The notes under the pieces are model-generated. The model searched no databases. It was not told the origin of the DNA and saw nothing but the letters and a program-made list of their open reading frames with translations. The position numbers and the translations under genes are program-made. Positions 7,747-15,120 of a stretch of 36,165 nucleotides of DNA are shown one piece after another (the first letter of the stretch is position 1; every line of letters begins with the position of its first letter). Source of the DNA: Comamonadaceae bacterium (lineage in GTDB: Bacteria > Pseudomonadota > Gammaproteobacteria > Burkholderiales > Burkholderiaceae_C); assembly GCA_947448325.1 (NCBI GenBank), contig CANFMK010000006.1, positions 1 through 36,165 of the forward strand, given 5' to 3'.

Positions 7747-9107
7747 GTGTTCTGCAACCCCGGGTTCTGAATGATCTGTCCTTGCACCACGGTGTGGGCG
7801 ATCAGCCGATCATCCCCCAACACGATCATGGCGAACAGCCATTCGGCCAGGGTGTCCGTTTGTGCGGTACGCCGTGCCAGCAGGGGTGTGGCCTTCGGGT
7901 TGAGCACCACGAAGTCGGCTTCGCAACCGGGCAGCAGGTTGCCGACTTTGCCGTTCAGGTCCAGGGCTTGCGCGGCCCCTGCCGTGTGCTGCCACCACAG
8001 GTGTTCGGGCGTGAGGCTGATGCCTGGCCGTCCCACGCTTTGACGCGCCACGGTATAGGCGGCATGCATGGTGTGAAAGGGGCTGAAGCTGGTGCCCCCG
8101 CCGACATCGCTGGCCAAGCCGTAGCGCAGGCCGGCAGCCTCTGAGGCGGCGTAGTCAAAAAAGCCGCTGCCCAAAAACAGGTTGCTGGTGGGGCTGACGG
8201 CGGCTGTTGAGCCGACCTCGGCCATGCGGCGCCGGTCAGCTTCGTCCAGGTGAATGCAGTGTGCATACACCGCGCGCTGGCGCAGCAGGCCGGCACGGTC
8301 GTAGACGTCGAGGTAGCTGCGCGCCTCGGGAAACAGTTTGTGCACCCAGCGGATTTCGTCCGGGTTTTCTGCGACATGCGACTGGATCCAGACATCCGGA
8401 TACTGCTGCGCGATGTCGCCCGCGCCATGCAGTTGAGCGAGCGTGCTGGTGGGCGCAAAGCGGGGTGTGATGGCGTAGCCCAGTCGTTCTATGCCGTGCC
8501 AGCGTTGAATCAGGTCTTCGGTTTGGCGCAGGCTCAGATCCGTATCACTGTCACGCAAACCGTCGGGACTGTGGCGGTCTTGCAGCACCTTGCCGGTGAT
8601 CATGCGCAGGTGGCGTTTTTGCGCCTCCGCCATGAACACATCGACTGATTCCGGGTGGGCCGTGGCAAAGCACAGCGCGGTGGTTACGCCATGGCGCATC
8701 AACTCGTCCAAGAAAAACGCCGTCACCTCATGCGCATAAGCGGGCTCTGAAAATTGCTTTTCATGCGGAAAGGTGTAGTGCGTCAGCCAGGGCAGCAGGC
8801 CGTCGGCGGGTGAGCCAATCACATCGGTTTGCGGGTAATGGATGTGCAGATCGACAAAGCCGGGAGCGATGCACAGGCCGGGCCAGTGGGTGACCGGCAG
8901 ATCGGGGTAACGCTGAATCAGTTCACGGTAAGGCCCCAGGGCCTGGATGCGCACAATGCCGTCAGCGCTTTGCCCAGTGACCAACAGACCATCGGTTTCG
9001 TGCTGGGCCTTGGGGCTGTGGGGGTCGGGAAACCACAACAGGCCCGCGCGCCAGCCTTTCAGTGGGGTGCATTCGGCGTCTGGGTGGTTTGTGTGATCTG
9101 CGTTCAT
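7743..9107 (-). CDS. guaD: Guanine deaminase
   Basis: The track ORF starts at 9221, but the ATG at 9107 (MNADHTNHPD) gives 454 residues, close to known GuaD. Zinc-binding parts of the amidohydrolase barrel are visible: VDLHIHYPQTD with HxH (about 90), the third histidine in QSHVAEN (about 245), YAHCIHLDE (about 280) and the metal aspartate in ASDVGGGTSFSP (about 330). SNLFLGSGFFDY is also typical of GuaD. The enzyme hydrolyses guanine to xanthine and ammonia in the cytosol. It heads a three-gene operon with ATGA overlaps and is divergent from the purine-type ABC importer across about 146 bp, fitting coordinated purine uptake and breakdown. Confidence 0.93.
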   Translation of the reverse strand: MNADHTNHPDAECTPLKGWRAGLLWFPDPHSPKAQHETDGLLVTGQSADGIVRIQALGPYRELIQRYPDLPVTHWPGLCIAPGFVDLHIHYPQTDVIGSPADGLLPWLTHYTFPHEKQFSEPAYAHEVTAFFLDELMRHGVTTALCFATAHPESVDVFMAEAQKRHLRMITGKVLQDRHSPDGLRDSDTDLSLRQTEDLIQRWHGIERLGYAITPRFAPTSTLAQLHGAGDIAQQYPDVWIQSHVAENPDEIRWVHKLFPEARSYLDVYDRAGLLRQRAVYAHCIHLDEADRRRMAEVGSTAAVSPTSNLFLGSGFFDYAASEAAGLRYGLASDVGGGTSFSPFHTMHAAYTVARQSVGRPGISLTPEHLWWQHTAGAAQALDLNGKVGNLLPGCEADFVVLNPKATPLLARRTAQTDTLAEWLFAMIVLGDDRLIAHTVVQGQIIQNPGLQNT

Positions 9108-9253
9108 CGACCTGTACGAGGATATGTCCGGGGGGCGGGGGTCCTGACCCGGTGGTACATTGTGCGGTAATCTTGTGCACGCAAGAGGAGGCCTCAACAT
9201 TTTGGGGCATGGACTTTGCATGTGCTTTAGCCTGTTCTCGATTTATCCCCAGC
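9108..9253. promoter_or_regulatory. Divergent control region between guaD and the ABC importer
   Basis: The gap must hold promoters for both operons. It contains GGGTC-CT-GACCC at 9140-9150, a direct repeat TTGTGC (9160-9165 and 9173-9178), and the short dyad CTTG-N6-CAAG around 9172-9185. AGAGGAGG (9184-9191) looks like a strong ribosome site but has no well-spaced start of the ABC frame. No known riboswitch or regulator consensus is recognised. Confidence 0.3.
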
Positions 9254-10768
9254 ATGACCACACCTCTTTTGTCTTTGCAAGGCATCACCAAGCGCTATCC
9301 AGGCGTGGTGGCCAATCGGGACGTTTCACTGACCTTGATGCCCGGTCAGGCCCATGCGGTTTTGGGCGAGAACGGTGCGGGCAAATCCACGCTGATGAAA
9401 ATCATCTACGGCGCGGTCAAGCCCGATGAAGGCGTCGTCCATTTCAAAGGCCAGCCGGTGCACATCCGCAACCCGCAACAAGCGCGGGCCTTGGGCATCA
9501 GCATGGTGTTTCAGCATTTCAGCTTGTTTGACACGCTGACCGTGGCGGAGAACGTCTGGCTGGGTTTGGACAAAAGCCTGTCACTGGCCGAGGTGACGCA
9601 GCGCATCAGTGCCAAAGCGGCTGAATATGGTTTGGACATTGACCCCGCCCGCCCTGTGCACACCTTGAGCGTGGGCGAGATGCAGCGGGTGGAGATCATC
9701 CGCGCGTTGCTGACTCAACCGCAACTGCTGATCCTGGATGAACCGACCTCGGTGCTGACGCCCCAGGCGGTAGAGAAATTGTTTGTGGTCTTGAAAAAGC
9801 TGGTGAGTGAAGGCTGCAGCCTGCTCTACATCAGCCACAAGTTGCACGAAATCCGCGAGCTGTGTTCGGCCTGCACCGTGCTGCGCGGCGGCCAAGTGAC
9901 GGGTGTGTGCGATCCGCGTGAAGAGTCCAATGCCTCACTCAGCCGCCTGATGATTGGCGCCGAGCCGCCTGCGCTGGAGCACCGTGCCAGCCAACCCGGG
10001 GCGGTCGTGCTGGCCGTGAATGAGTTGAGTTTGCCGTGCAGCGACCCTTTTGGCATGGATTTATTGCGCCTGAATTTGGAGGTGCGCGCGGGCGAAGTGG
10101 TGGGCATAGCGGGCGTGTCTGGCAATGGTCAGCGCGAGCTGATGTATGCGCTGTCGGGCGAAGAGCCCTGTGCCGACGCGATCTCGATTCAGATTCAAGG
10201 CCAAGCCGCGGCGCATTTGGGCCCGCAAGCGCGGCGCAGTTTGGGTCTGCACTTTGTGCCCGAAGAGCGCCTGGGCCGGGGCGCTGTGCCCAGCTTGAGC
10301 TTGGCGCACAACATGTTGCTGACGCGCCAGGAGGCGGTGCATGGCAGTGGCTGGATCGACATGAAACAGTTACAGCAACAAGCGCAAGGTGTGATTGCGC
10401 GCTTCAAGGTCAAAGCCGCCGGGCCTCAGGCCACCGCCCAATCGCTGTCGGGCGGGAATTTGCAAAAATTCATTGTGGGTCGAGAGATTGAAGCGCAGCC
10501 CACTTTGTTCATCGTGTCGCAACCCACCTGGGGGGTGGACGTGGGCGCGGCTGCGCAAATTCGCGGTGAAATTTTGGCGCTGCGCGATGCCGGTTGCGCC
10601 GTGCTGGTGGTGAGTGAGGAGTTGGAAGAGTTGTTTGAAATTTCAGATCGTTTGCATGTCATGACCAAAGGTGAAATCTCTCCCTCCATTGACCGCGCCA
10701 GCGCCACCGTGGCGCAAATTGGCGAGTGGATGAGTGGACTGTGGGAGGGTCGTCATGCTCAAGCTTGA
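9254..10768 (+). CDS. ABC importer ATPase, purine/nucleoside (BMP) type, two nucleotide-binding domains
   Basis: The track start at 9062 runs back into guaD. The ATG at 9254 (MTTPLLSLQGITKRYPG) gives 504 residues, normal for RbsA/YufO-type double ATPases. NBD1 is canonical: Walker A GENGAGKSTL, Q-loop FQHFSLFD, signature LSVGEMQRVEI and Walker B LLILDEPTSVL. NBD2 has GVSGNGQREL and a good signature LSGGNLQKFIVGREI, but its Walker B reads LFIVSQPTWGVD, lacking the Asp-Glu pair. Such a degenerate second site is common in this family. Its partners are two permeases and a BMP lipoprotein, which mark it as a nucleoside/purine base importer at the inner membrane. The start has no Shine-Dalgarno; TATCCC at 9244-9249 may be a -10 of a near-leaderless message. 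Confidence 0.9.
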   Translation: MTTPLLSLQGITKRYPGVVANRDVSLTLMPGQAHAVLGENGAGKSTLMKIIYGAVKPDEGVVHFKGQPVHIRNPQQARALGISMVFQHFSLFDTLTVAENVWLGLDKSLSLAEVTQRISAKAAEYGLDIDPARPVHTLSVGEMQRVEIIRALLTQPQLLILDEPTSVLTPQAVEKLFVVLKKLVSEGCSLLYISHKLHEIRELCSACTVLRGGQVTGVCDPREESNASLSRLMIGAEPPALEHRASQPGAVVLAVNELSLPCSDPFGMDLLRLNLEVRAGEVVGIAGVSGNGQRELMYALSGEEPCADAISIQIQGQAAAHLGPQARRSLGLHFVPEERLGRGAVPSLSLAHNMLLTRQEAVHGSGWIDMKQLQQQAQGVIARFKVKAAGPQATAQSLSGGNLQKFIVGREIEAQPTLFIVSQPTWGVDVGAAAQIRGEILALRDAGCAVLVVSEELEELFEISDRLHVMTKGEISPSIDRASATVAQIGEWMSGLWEGRHAQA

Positions 10769-11816
10769 AGCGCGTCCTGAAGCCTCGAAATTTTGGAGCA
10801 CCGCCTCGCCCTTGCTGGCCCTGTGCCTGACCGTCGGGGTCGGCGTGGCCCTGTTCATGGCGCTGGGCAAAGACCCGGTGCGCGGTTTGCAGATGTTTTT
10901 TTGGGAGCCAATCAAGTCCGCTTATGCCTTGGGCGAGCTGATGGTCAAAGCCACGCCGCTCTTGGTGATCGCCTTGGGCTTGGGCGTTTGTTACCGCTCC
11001 AATGTCTGGAACATCGGCGCGGAAGGTCAATTTGTCATGGGCGCGGTGGCGGCAGGCGGTGTGGCGCTGCTGGCCGACGCCAGCTCCGGGCGCTGGATCG
11101 TGGTGGCGATTGTGCTGGCCGGGGTGCTGGGCGGCATGGCTTGGGCGGGCTTGGTGGCGCTCTTGCGCGACCGCTTCAATGCCAATGAAATTTTGGTCAG
11201 CCTGATGCTGGTGTATGTGGCTGACATGGTGCTCAGCTATTTGGTCTATGGCCCCTGGAAAGACCCGGCGGGGTACAACTTTCCGCAAAGCAAAACCTTT
11301 GCTGCCGTGACGCAAATCCCGCGCCTGATGAGCGGCTCGCGCGTCAGCATCGGACTGCTGGTGGCACTGGCCGGGGTGGCTTTGATGTGGGTGTTTTTGT
11401 TTCGCACCCGCGCCGGCTTTGCCCAGCAAGTGGGCGGCTTGGCACCGGCTGCGGCGCGCTATGCCGGATTTTCTTCGCGCAAAGCTTTGTGGGTGGCGTT
11501 GCTGGTGTCGGGCGGCGCGGCGGGCCTTGCCGGTGCGCTGGAGGTGGCCGGTCCGATTGGCCAATTGACGCCCTATGTACCCGCTGGCTATGGATTTGCC
11601 GCCATCATCGTGGCCTACGTGGGGCGCCTGCATCCGGTCGGGATGGTGTTTTCGGCGGTGCTGATGAGCATGTTCTACATCGGTGGCGAGTTGGCGCAGT
11701 CGCGCATGGGCTTGCCCAAGTCGATCACCGGCGTGTTCCAGGGTTTGTTGTTGTTCAGCTTGTTGGCGTGTGACACGCTGGTGGCTTTTCGCCTGCGTTG
11801 GCCAAAGGGGGCGTGA
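10755..11816 (+). CDS. ABC transporter permease 1 (nucleoside/purine type, BPD_transp_2 family)
   Basis: The ATG at 10755 (MLKLEARP) has GGAGGG 6 bases upstream and overlaps the ATPase gene by 14 bp; the track start at 10734 is less likely. The protein has 353 residues with about eight to ten hydrophobic segments. It carries the family core NVWNIGAEGQFVMGAVAAG (about 85-105), NANEILVSLMLVYVADM (about 140), and GYGFAAIIVAYVGRLHPVG (about 280-298). These are the marks of the RbsC/YufP permease group. It would form the membrane channel with the next gene. The two unequal permeases plus a double ATPase match BMP-type nucleoside/purine importers. Confidence 0.9.
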   Translation: MLKLEARPEASKFWSTASPLLALCLTVGVGVALFMALGKDPVRGLQMFFWEPIKSAYALGELMVKATPLLVIALGLGVCYRSNVWNIGAEGQFVMGAVAAGGVALLADASSGRWIVVAIVLAGVLGGMAWAGLVALLRDRFNANEILVSLMLVYVADMVLSYLVYGPWKDPAGYNFPQSKTFAAVTQIPRLMSGSRVSIGLLVALAGVALMWVFLFRTRAGFAQQVGGLAPAAARYAGFSSRKALWVALLVSGGAAGLAGALEVAGPIGQLTPYVPAGYGFAAIIVAYVGRLHPVGMVFSAVLMSMFYIGGELAQSRMGLPKSITGVFQGLLLFSLLACDTLVAFRLRWPKGA

Positions 11817-12736
11817 TGGAATCTTATGCACTGTTGGTCGCGGCCACACTGAACGCGGGCACCGTATTGGCCTTGGCGGCTTTGGGTTTGCTCATCAATG
11901 AAAAAGCAGGCATCGTGAATTTGGGCGCAGAGGGCATGATGCTGTGCGCCGCCATTGCCGGTTTTGCCACCGTGGTGCACACCGGCAACGACTTGCTGGG
12001 CTTTGCGGCGGGCATGGGCGCGGGGGCGGTCATGGCGACCTTGTTTGGACTGCTGGTGATTTGGCTGGGCACCAACCAATACGCCACCGGTTTAGCGCTG
12101 AGCTTATTTGGCGTGGGTTTTTCGGCCTTTGTCGGCATTGGCTATGTGCAAGAAAAGCTGCCCGCTCGGCTGCAATTTGAGGTGCCGTTTTTGACCGATA
12201 TTCCCCTGCTGGGTCCCGCCCTGTTTCGCCAGCATCCGCTCGTTTATGGTGCCATGGCGCTGGCTGTGGCACTGATTTGGTTCTTGTACCGTACCCGCAC
12301 GGGTTTGGTGCTGCGTTCGGTGGGTGAGTCGCCCGAGTCGGCTCATGCCCTGGGTTACAACGTGCGCCGTATCCGCCTGGCGGCCGTGGTCACGGGCGGC
12401 GCGCTGTGCGGCTTGGCAGGGGCCTACATCTCGGTGATTTACACCCCGCTGTGGGTCGAAGGCATGGTGGCGGGTAAAGGCTGGATCGCCCTGGCCCTGA
12501 CCACGTTTGCCACTTGGCGTCCGGCACGTGTTTTGCTGGGTGCTTATTTGTTTGGTGGCGTGACCATGCTGCAGTTTCATTTGCAAGGCACGGGCGTCGA
12601 TGTGCCCAGCCAATTGCTGACGGCCTTGCCTTATGTGGCCACCATCGTGGTGCTGGCTTTGATTTCGCGCAACCCGACCTGGATTCGCATCAATATGCCG
12701 GCCTCGCTCGGAAAACCCTTTCATCCGGGGTCATAA
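11816..12736 (+). CDS. ABC transporter permease 2 (nucleoside/purine type)
   Basis: The ATG at 11816 overlaps the previous stop in a TGATG junction and has AAAGGGGG just upstream, so I choose it over the track start at 11798. The protein has 306 residues. Family marks are the N-terminal LAALGLLINEKAGIVNLGAEG stretch, GTNQYATGLALSLFGVG (about 80-97), and the cytoplasmic coupling segment RTGLVLRSVGESPESAHALG (about 160-180). The end GVDVPSQLLTALPYVATIVV is also characteristic. It is the YufQ-type second subunit of the importer. It is followed after 53 AT-rich bases by the binding lipoprotein gene. Confidence 0.9.
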   Translation: MESYALLVAATLNAGTVLALAALGLLINEKAGIVNLGAEGMMLCAAIAGFATVVHTGNDLLGFAAGMGAGAVMATLFGLLVIWLGTNQYATGLALSLFGVGFSAFVGIGYVQEKLPARLQFEVPFLTDIPLLGPALFRQHPLVYGAMALAVALIWFLYRTRTGLVLRSVGESPESAHALGYNVRRIRLAAVVTGGALCGLAGAYISVIYTPLWVEGMVAGKGWIALALTTFATWRPARVLLGAYLFGGVTMLQFHLQGTGVDVPSQLLTALPYVATIVVLALISRNPTWIRINMPASLGKPFHPGS

Positions 12737-12789
12737 TATTTATTCGTGTTTTTTTGTGTGCAACCCTGTTCATTCTTAAAGGAATTTTC

Positions 12790-13932
12790 ATGACAGACTT
12801 GACCAAGCGTTCGATCTTCAAAACTGTGGCCTTGTCCGCAGTGGCTGCCGCCGCTGCGCTGACATTGCTGGGCTGCGGTAAGAAAGAAGAGGCGCCCAAA
12901 GCCGAAGCCCCCGCTGCCAAAGTGGAGCCTTTGAAAGTGGCGTTTGCCTATGTGGGCCCTGTGGGCGACGGAGGCTGGACCTTTGCACACGACAACGCCC
13001 GCAAAGCGGTCGAAAAAGAGTTTGGCGACAAGATCGTCACCAGCTTTGTCGAAAAAGTGCCTGAAAGCGCTGACGCTGAACGCGTCTTCCGCGACATGGT
13101 CAGCCAAGGCAACAAGCTGGTGTTTGGAACCACCTTTGGTTACATGGAGCCGATGCTCAAAGTGGCCGCAGACACCAAGGACGTGAAGTTTGAGCACGCC
13201 ACCGGTTACAAGACCGCTGACAACATGCGCACTTACGACAGCCGCACCTACGAAGGCGCTTACATGGCTGGCGTGATCGCGGGCAAGATGACCAAGTCCA
13301 ACACCTTGGGCGTGGTGGCGTCGATCCCAATTCCTGAAGTGATCCGCAACATCAACAGCTTCACCTTGGGCGCGCAATCGGTCAATCCGAAAGTCAAAAC
13401 CAAAGTGGTGTGGGTGAACGAGTGGTTCAACCCACCGAAAGAAACCGAAGCCGCGACATCCTTGATCAACGGCGGCGCTGACGTGTTGATGCAAAACACC
13501 GACTCACCTGCCGTGTTGCAGACGGCCGAAAAACTGGGCAAGCGTGCCTTCGGTTGGGACTCTGACATGACCGCTTACGGCCCTAAAGCCCACCTGGGTT
13601 CGGCGGTTATCAACTGGGCGCCTTACTACATCAAGGCCGTGGGTGAAGCCCTGGAAGGCAAGTGGGCCACCGGTCAAAGCTGGTGGGGCGTGAAAGAAGG
13701 CGCGATCGACATGGTCTCGGTGGCCGCGGACGTGCCTGAGGACGCCAAGAAGAAATTGGACGAAGTCAAAGCCGGTCTGAAAGACGGCAGCTTTGCCATC
13801 TGGAAAGGCCCCATCGTGGGTCAGGATGGCAAAGAAGTGCTGGCCAAAGACGCTGTGGCCGATGACAAGTTCATGGGCGGCATCATGTTCTACGTCAAAG
13901 GCGTGGAAGGCAAGATCCCCGGCGGCAAATAA
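12790..13932 (+). CDS. BMP-family substrate-binding lipoprotein of the purine/nucleoside ABC importer
   Basis: The track start at 12514 lies within the permease. The ATG at 12790 has AAGGA seven bases upstream and gives 380 residues. The N-terminus is a lipoprotein signal with lipobox LLGC, then a KKEEAPKAEAPAAK linker. The BMP (PBP1-like) fold starts at VAFAYVGPVGDGGWTFAHDN and includes TTFGYMEPMLKVA, EHATGYKT, and IPIPEVIRNINSFTLGA. Proteins of this FGYMEP type include a Brucella purine-binding protein known to hold adenine, so a free purine base is a likely ligand; this is inference from family memory. It is tethered to the periplasmic face of the inner membrane, is the last gene of the importer operon and is followed by an intrinsic terminator. 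The AT-rich gap before it may hold an extra promoter. Confidence 0.9.
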   Translation: MTDLTKRSIFKTVALSAVAAAAALTLLGCGKKEEAPKAEAPAAKVEPLKVAFAYVGPVGDGGWTFAHDNARKAVEKEFGDKIVTSFVEKVPESADAERVFRDMVSQGNKLVFGTTFGYMEPMLKVAADTKDVKFEHATGYKTADNMRTYDSRTYEGAYMAGVIAGKMTKSNTLGVVASIPIPEVIRNINSFTLGAQSVNPKVKTKVVWVNEWFNPPKETEAATSLINGGADVLMQNTDSPAVLQTAEKLGKRAFGWDSDMTAYGPKAHLGSAVINWAPYYIKAVGEALEGKWATGQSWWGVKEGAIDMVSVAADVPEDAKKKLDEVKAGLKDGSFAIWKGPIVGQDGKEVLAKDAVADDKFMGGIMFYVKGVEGKIPGGK

Positions 13933-13972
13933 GGCGCTGCTTCGATAGCATCACCGCTGTCGAATGTCTCAC

Positions 13973-13999
13973 AAAAGGCTGCCCTCGGGCAGCCTTTTT
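13973..13999 (+). terminator. Intrinsic terminator of the ABC importer operon
   Basis: The hairpin AGGCTGCC / GGCAGCCT has a CTCG loop, is flanked by AAAA on the left and runs into TTTTT. It lies 40 bases after the BMP lipoprotein stop and before the adenine deaminase gene. Stem and T-tract are both good, and the AAAA/TTTT flanks could make it work in both directions. Confidence 0.88.
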
Positions 14000-14044
14000 G
14001 CTTCTGACTGCACGTAACATACAGATTCTTCAAGGGGAAATCAC

Positions 14045-15094
14045 ATGTTCAAAGTTCACGCGGTAGCGCCGAATCGGTTGAATGCTTTGCTCAAGGCCAT
14101 GCCCAAGGCCGAGTTGCACATCCACATCGAGGGCTCGCTGGAGCCCGAGCTGATTTTCAAAATGGCCGAGCGCAATGGCGTGCAGTTGCCCTTTGCCGAT
14201 GTGGCCGCGATGCGTGCCGCCTATGCGTTTACCGATCTGCAAAGCTTTTTAGACTTGTACTACGCCGGGGCCAGCGTGCTCTTGCATGAGCAAGACTTTT
14301 ACGACATGGCATGGGCCTATTTTGAAAAGGCCGCCGCAGACCATGTGGTGCGGGCCGAATTGTTTTTCGACCCCCAAACCCACACCGCGCGCGGCGTTCC
14401 GATGGCTGCCGTCATCGAAGGCTTGAGCCGCGCTTGCCGTGACGCGCAGACCGCGTTGAACATCAGCGCGGATTTGATTCTGTGTTTTTTACGTCACCTG
14501 CCCGAAGCCGATGCGCTGGCCACCTTGGAGGCCGCGCTGCCCTGGCGCGCGCACTTCATAGGCGTGGGGCTGGACTCCAGCGAGGTCGGCAACCCGCCCG
14601 AAAATTTCAGCCGTGTGTTTGCCAAAGCCCGCGCACTGGGTTTGCATGTGGTGGCCCATGCAGGCGAGGAGGGCCCACCGGCTTACATTTGGAGTGCGCT
14701 GCAGGAGTTGCAGGTTGAGCGCATCGACCATGGTGTGCAGGCGATTCACGATGCGGCGCTGATGGCCCATTTGGTTAAGCACCAAACGCCCTTGACGGTG
14801 TGCCCGCTCTCCAACCTCAAACTGTGTGTATTCAAGCAACTGAGCGACCACAACCTGGGCCAGATGCTGGAGGCCGGGGTGTGTGTGACGATCAACTCCG
14901 ATGACCCGGCGTATTTTGGTGGCTATCTCAATGACAATTACGTGCAGACTTTCGCGGCCTTGCACCTGGATGCGCAAAGCGCCTACAAACTGGCGGCCAA
15001 CAGCATCGAGGCCAGTTTTGCCACGCTCGAGCAAAAGCACCATTGGATGCATCAACTCAAGCAATGTTTCCAGGGGTTTTCTGAGCAGGACTGA
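14045..15094 (+). CDS. Adenine deaminase (adenosine-deaminase fold, type 2)
   Basis: The protein has 349 residues. The metal site is in KAELHIHIEGSLEPE (about 21-35) and the later HAGEEGPP (about 206), IDHGVQAI (about 228) and INSDDPAYFGG (about 280). The segment GLDSSEVGNPPENF (about 177-190) is the feature that separates microbial adenine deaminases (yeast Aah1 and related bacterial enzymes) from true adenosine deaminases, which have a GFDLAG-type sequence there. I therefore predict adenine to hypoxanthine conversion. AAGGGGAA precedes the ATG. It follows the importer terminator, so it needs its own promoter, and its location behind a purine importer fits adenine salvage. Automatic annotation will probably say adenosine deaminase. 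Confidence 0.88.
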   Translation: MFKVHAVAPNRLNALLKAMPKAELHIHIEGSLEPELIFKMAERNGVQLPFADVAAMRAAYAFTDLQSFLDLYYAGASVLLHEQDFYDMAWAYFEKAAADHVVRAELFFDPQTHTARGVPMAAVIEGLSRACRDAQTALNISADLILCFLRHLPEADALATLEAALPWRAHFIGVGLDSSEVGNPPENFSRVFAKARALGLHVVAHAGEEGPPAYIWSALQELQVERIDHGVQAIHDAALMAHLVKHQTPLTVCPLSNLKLCVFKQLSDHNLGQMLEAGVCVTINSDDPAYFGGYLNDNYVQTFAALHLDAQSAYKLAANSIEASFATLEQKHHWMHQLKQCFQGFSEQD

Positions 15095-15120
15095 AGAGTG
15101 CCACTTTACGGAGGGGCCGC

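Noticed and set aside
9184-9253. Possible leader peptide starting at the TTG at 9202 after the AGAGGAGG site
   Set aside because: The spacing is long, the frame runs on into the ATPase gene without a leader-like stop, and no codon pattern suggests attenuation.
10659-11849. 396-aa minus-strand ORF opposite the first permease
   Set aside because: It is a Gln/His/Ala-rich shadow of a membrane protein gene and has no family motifs.
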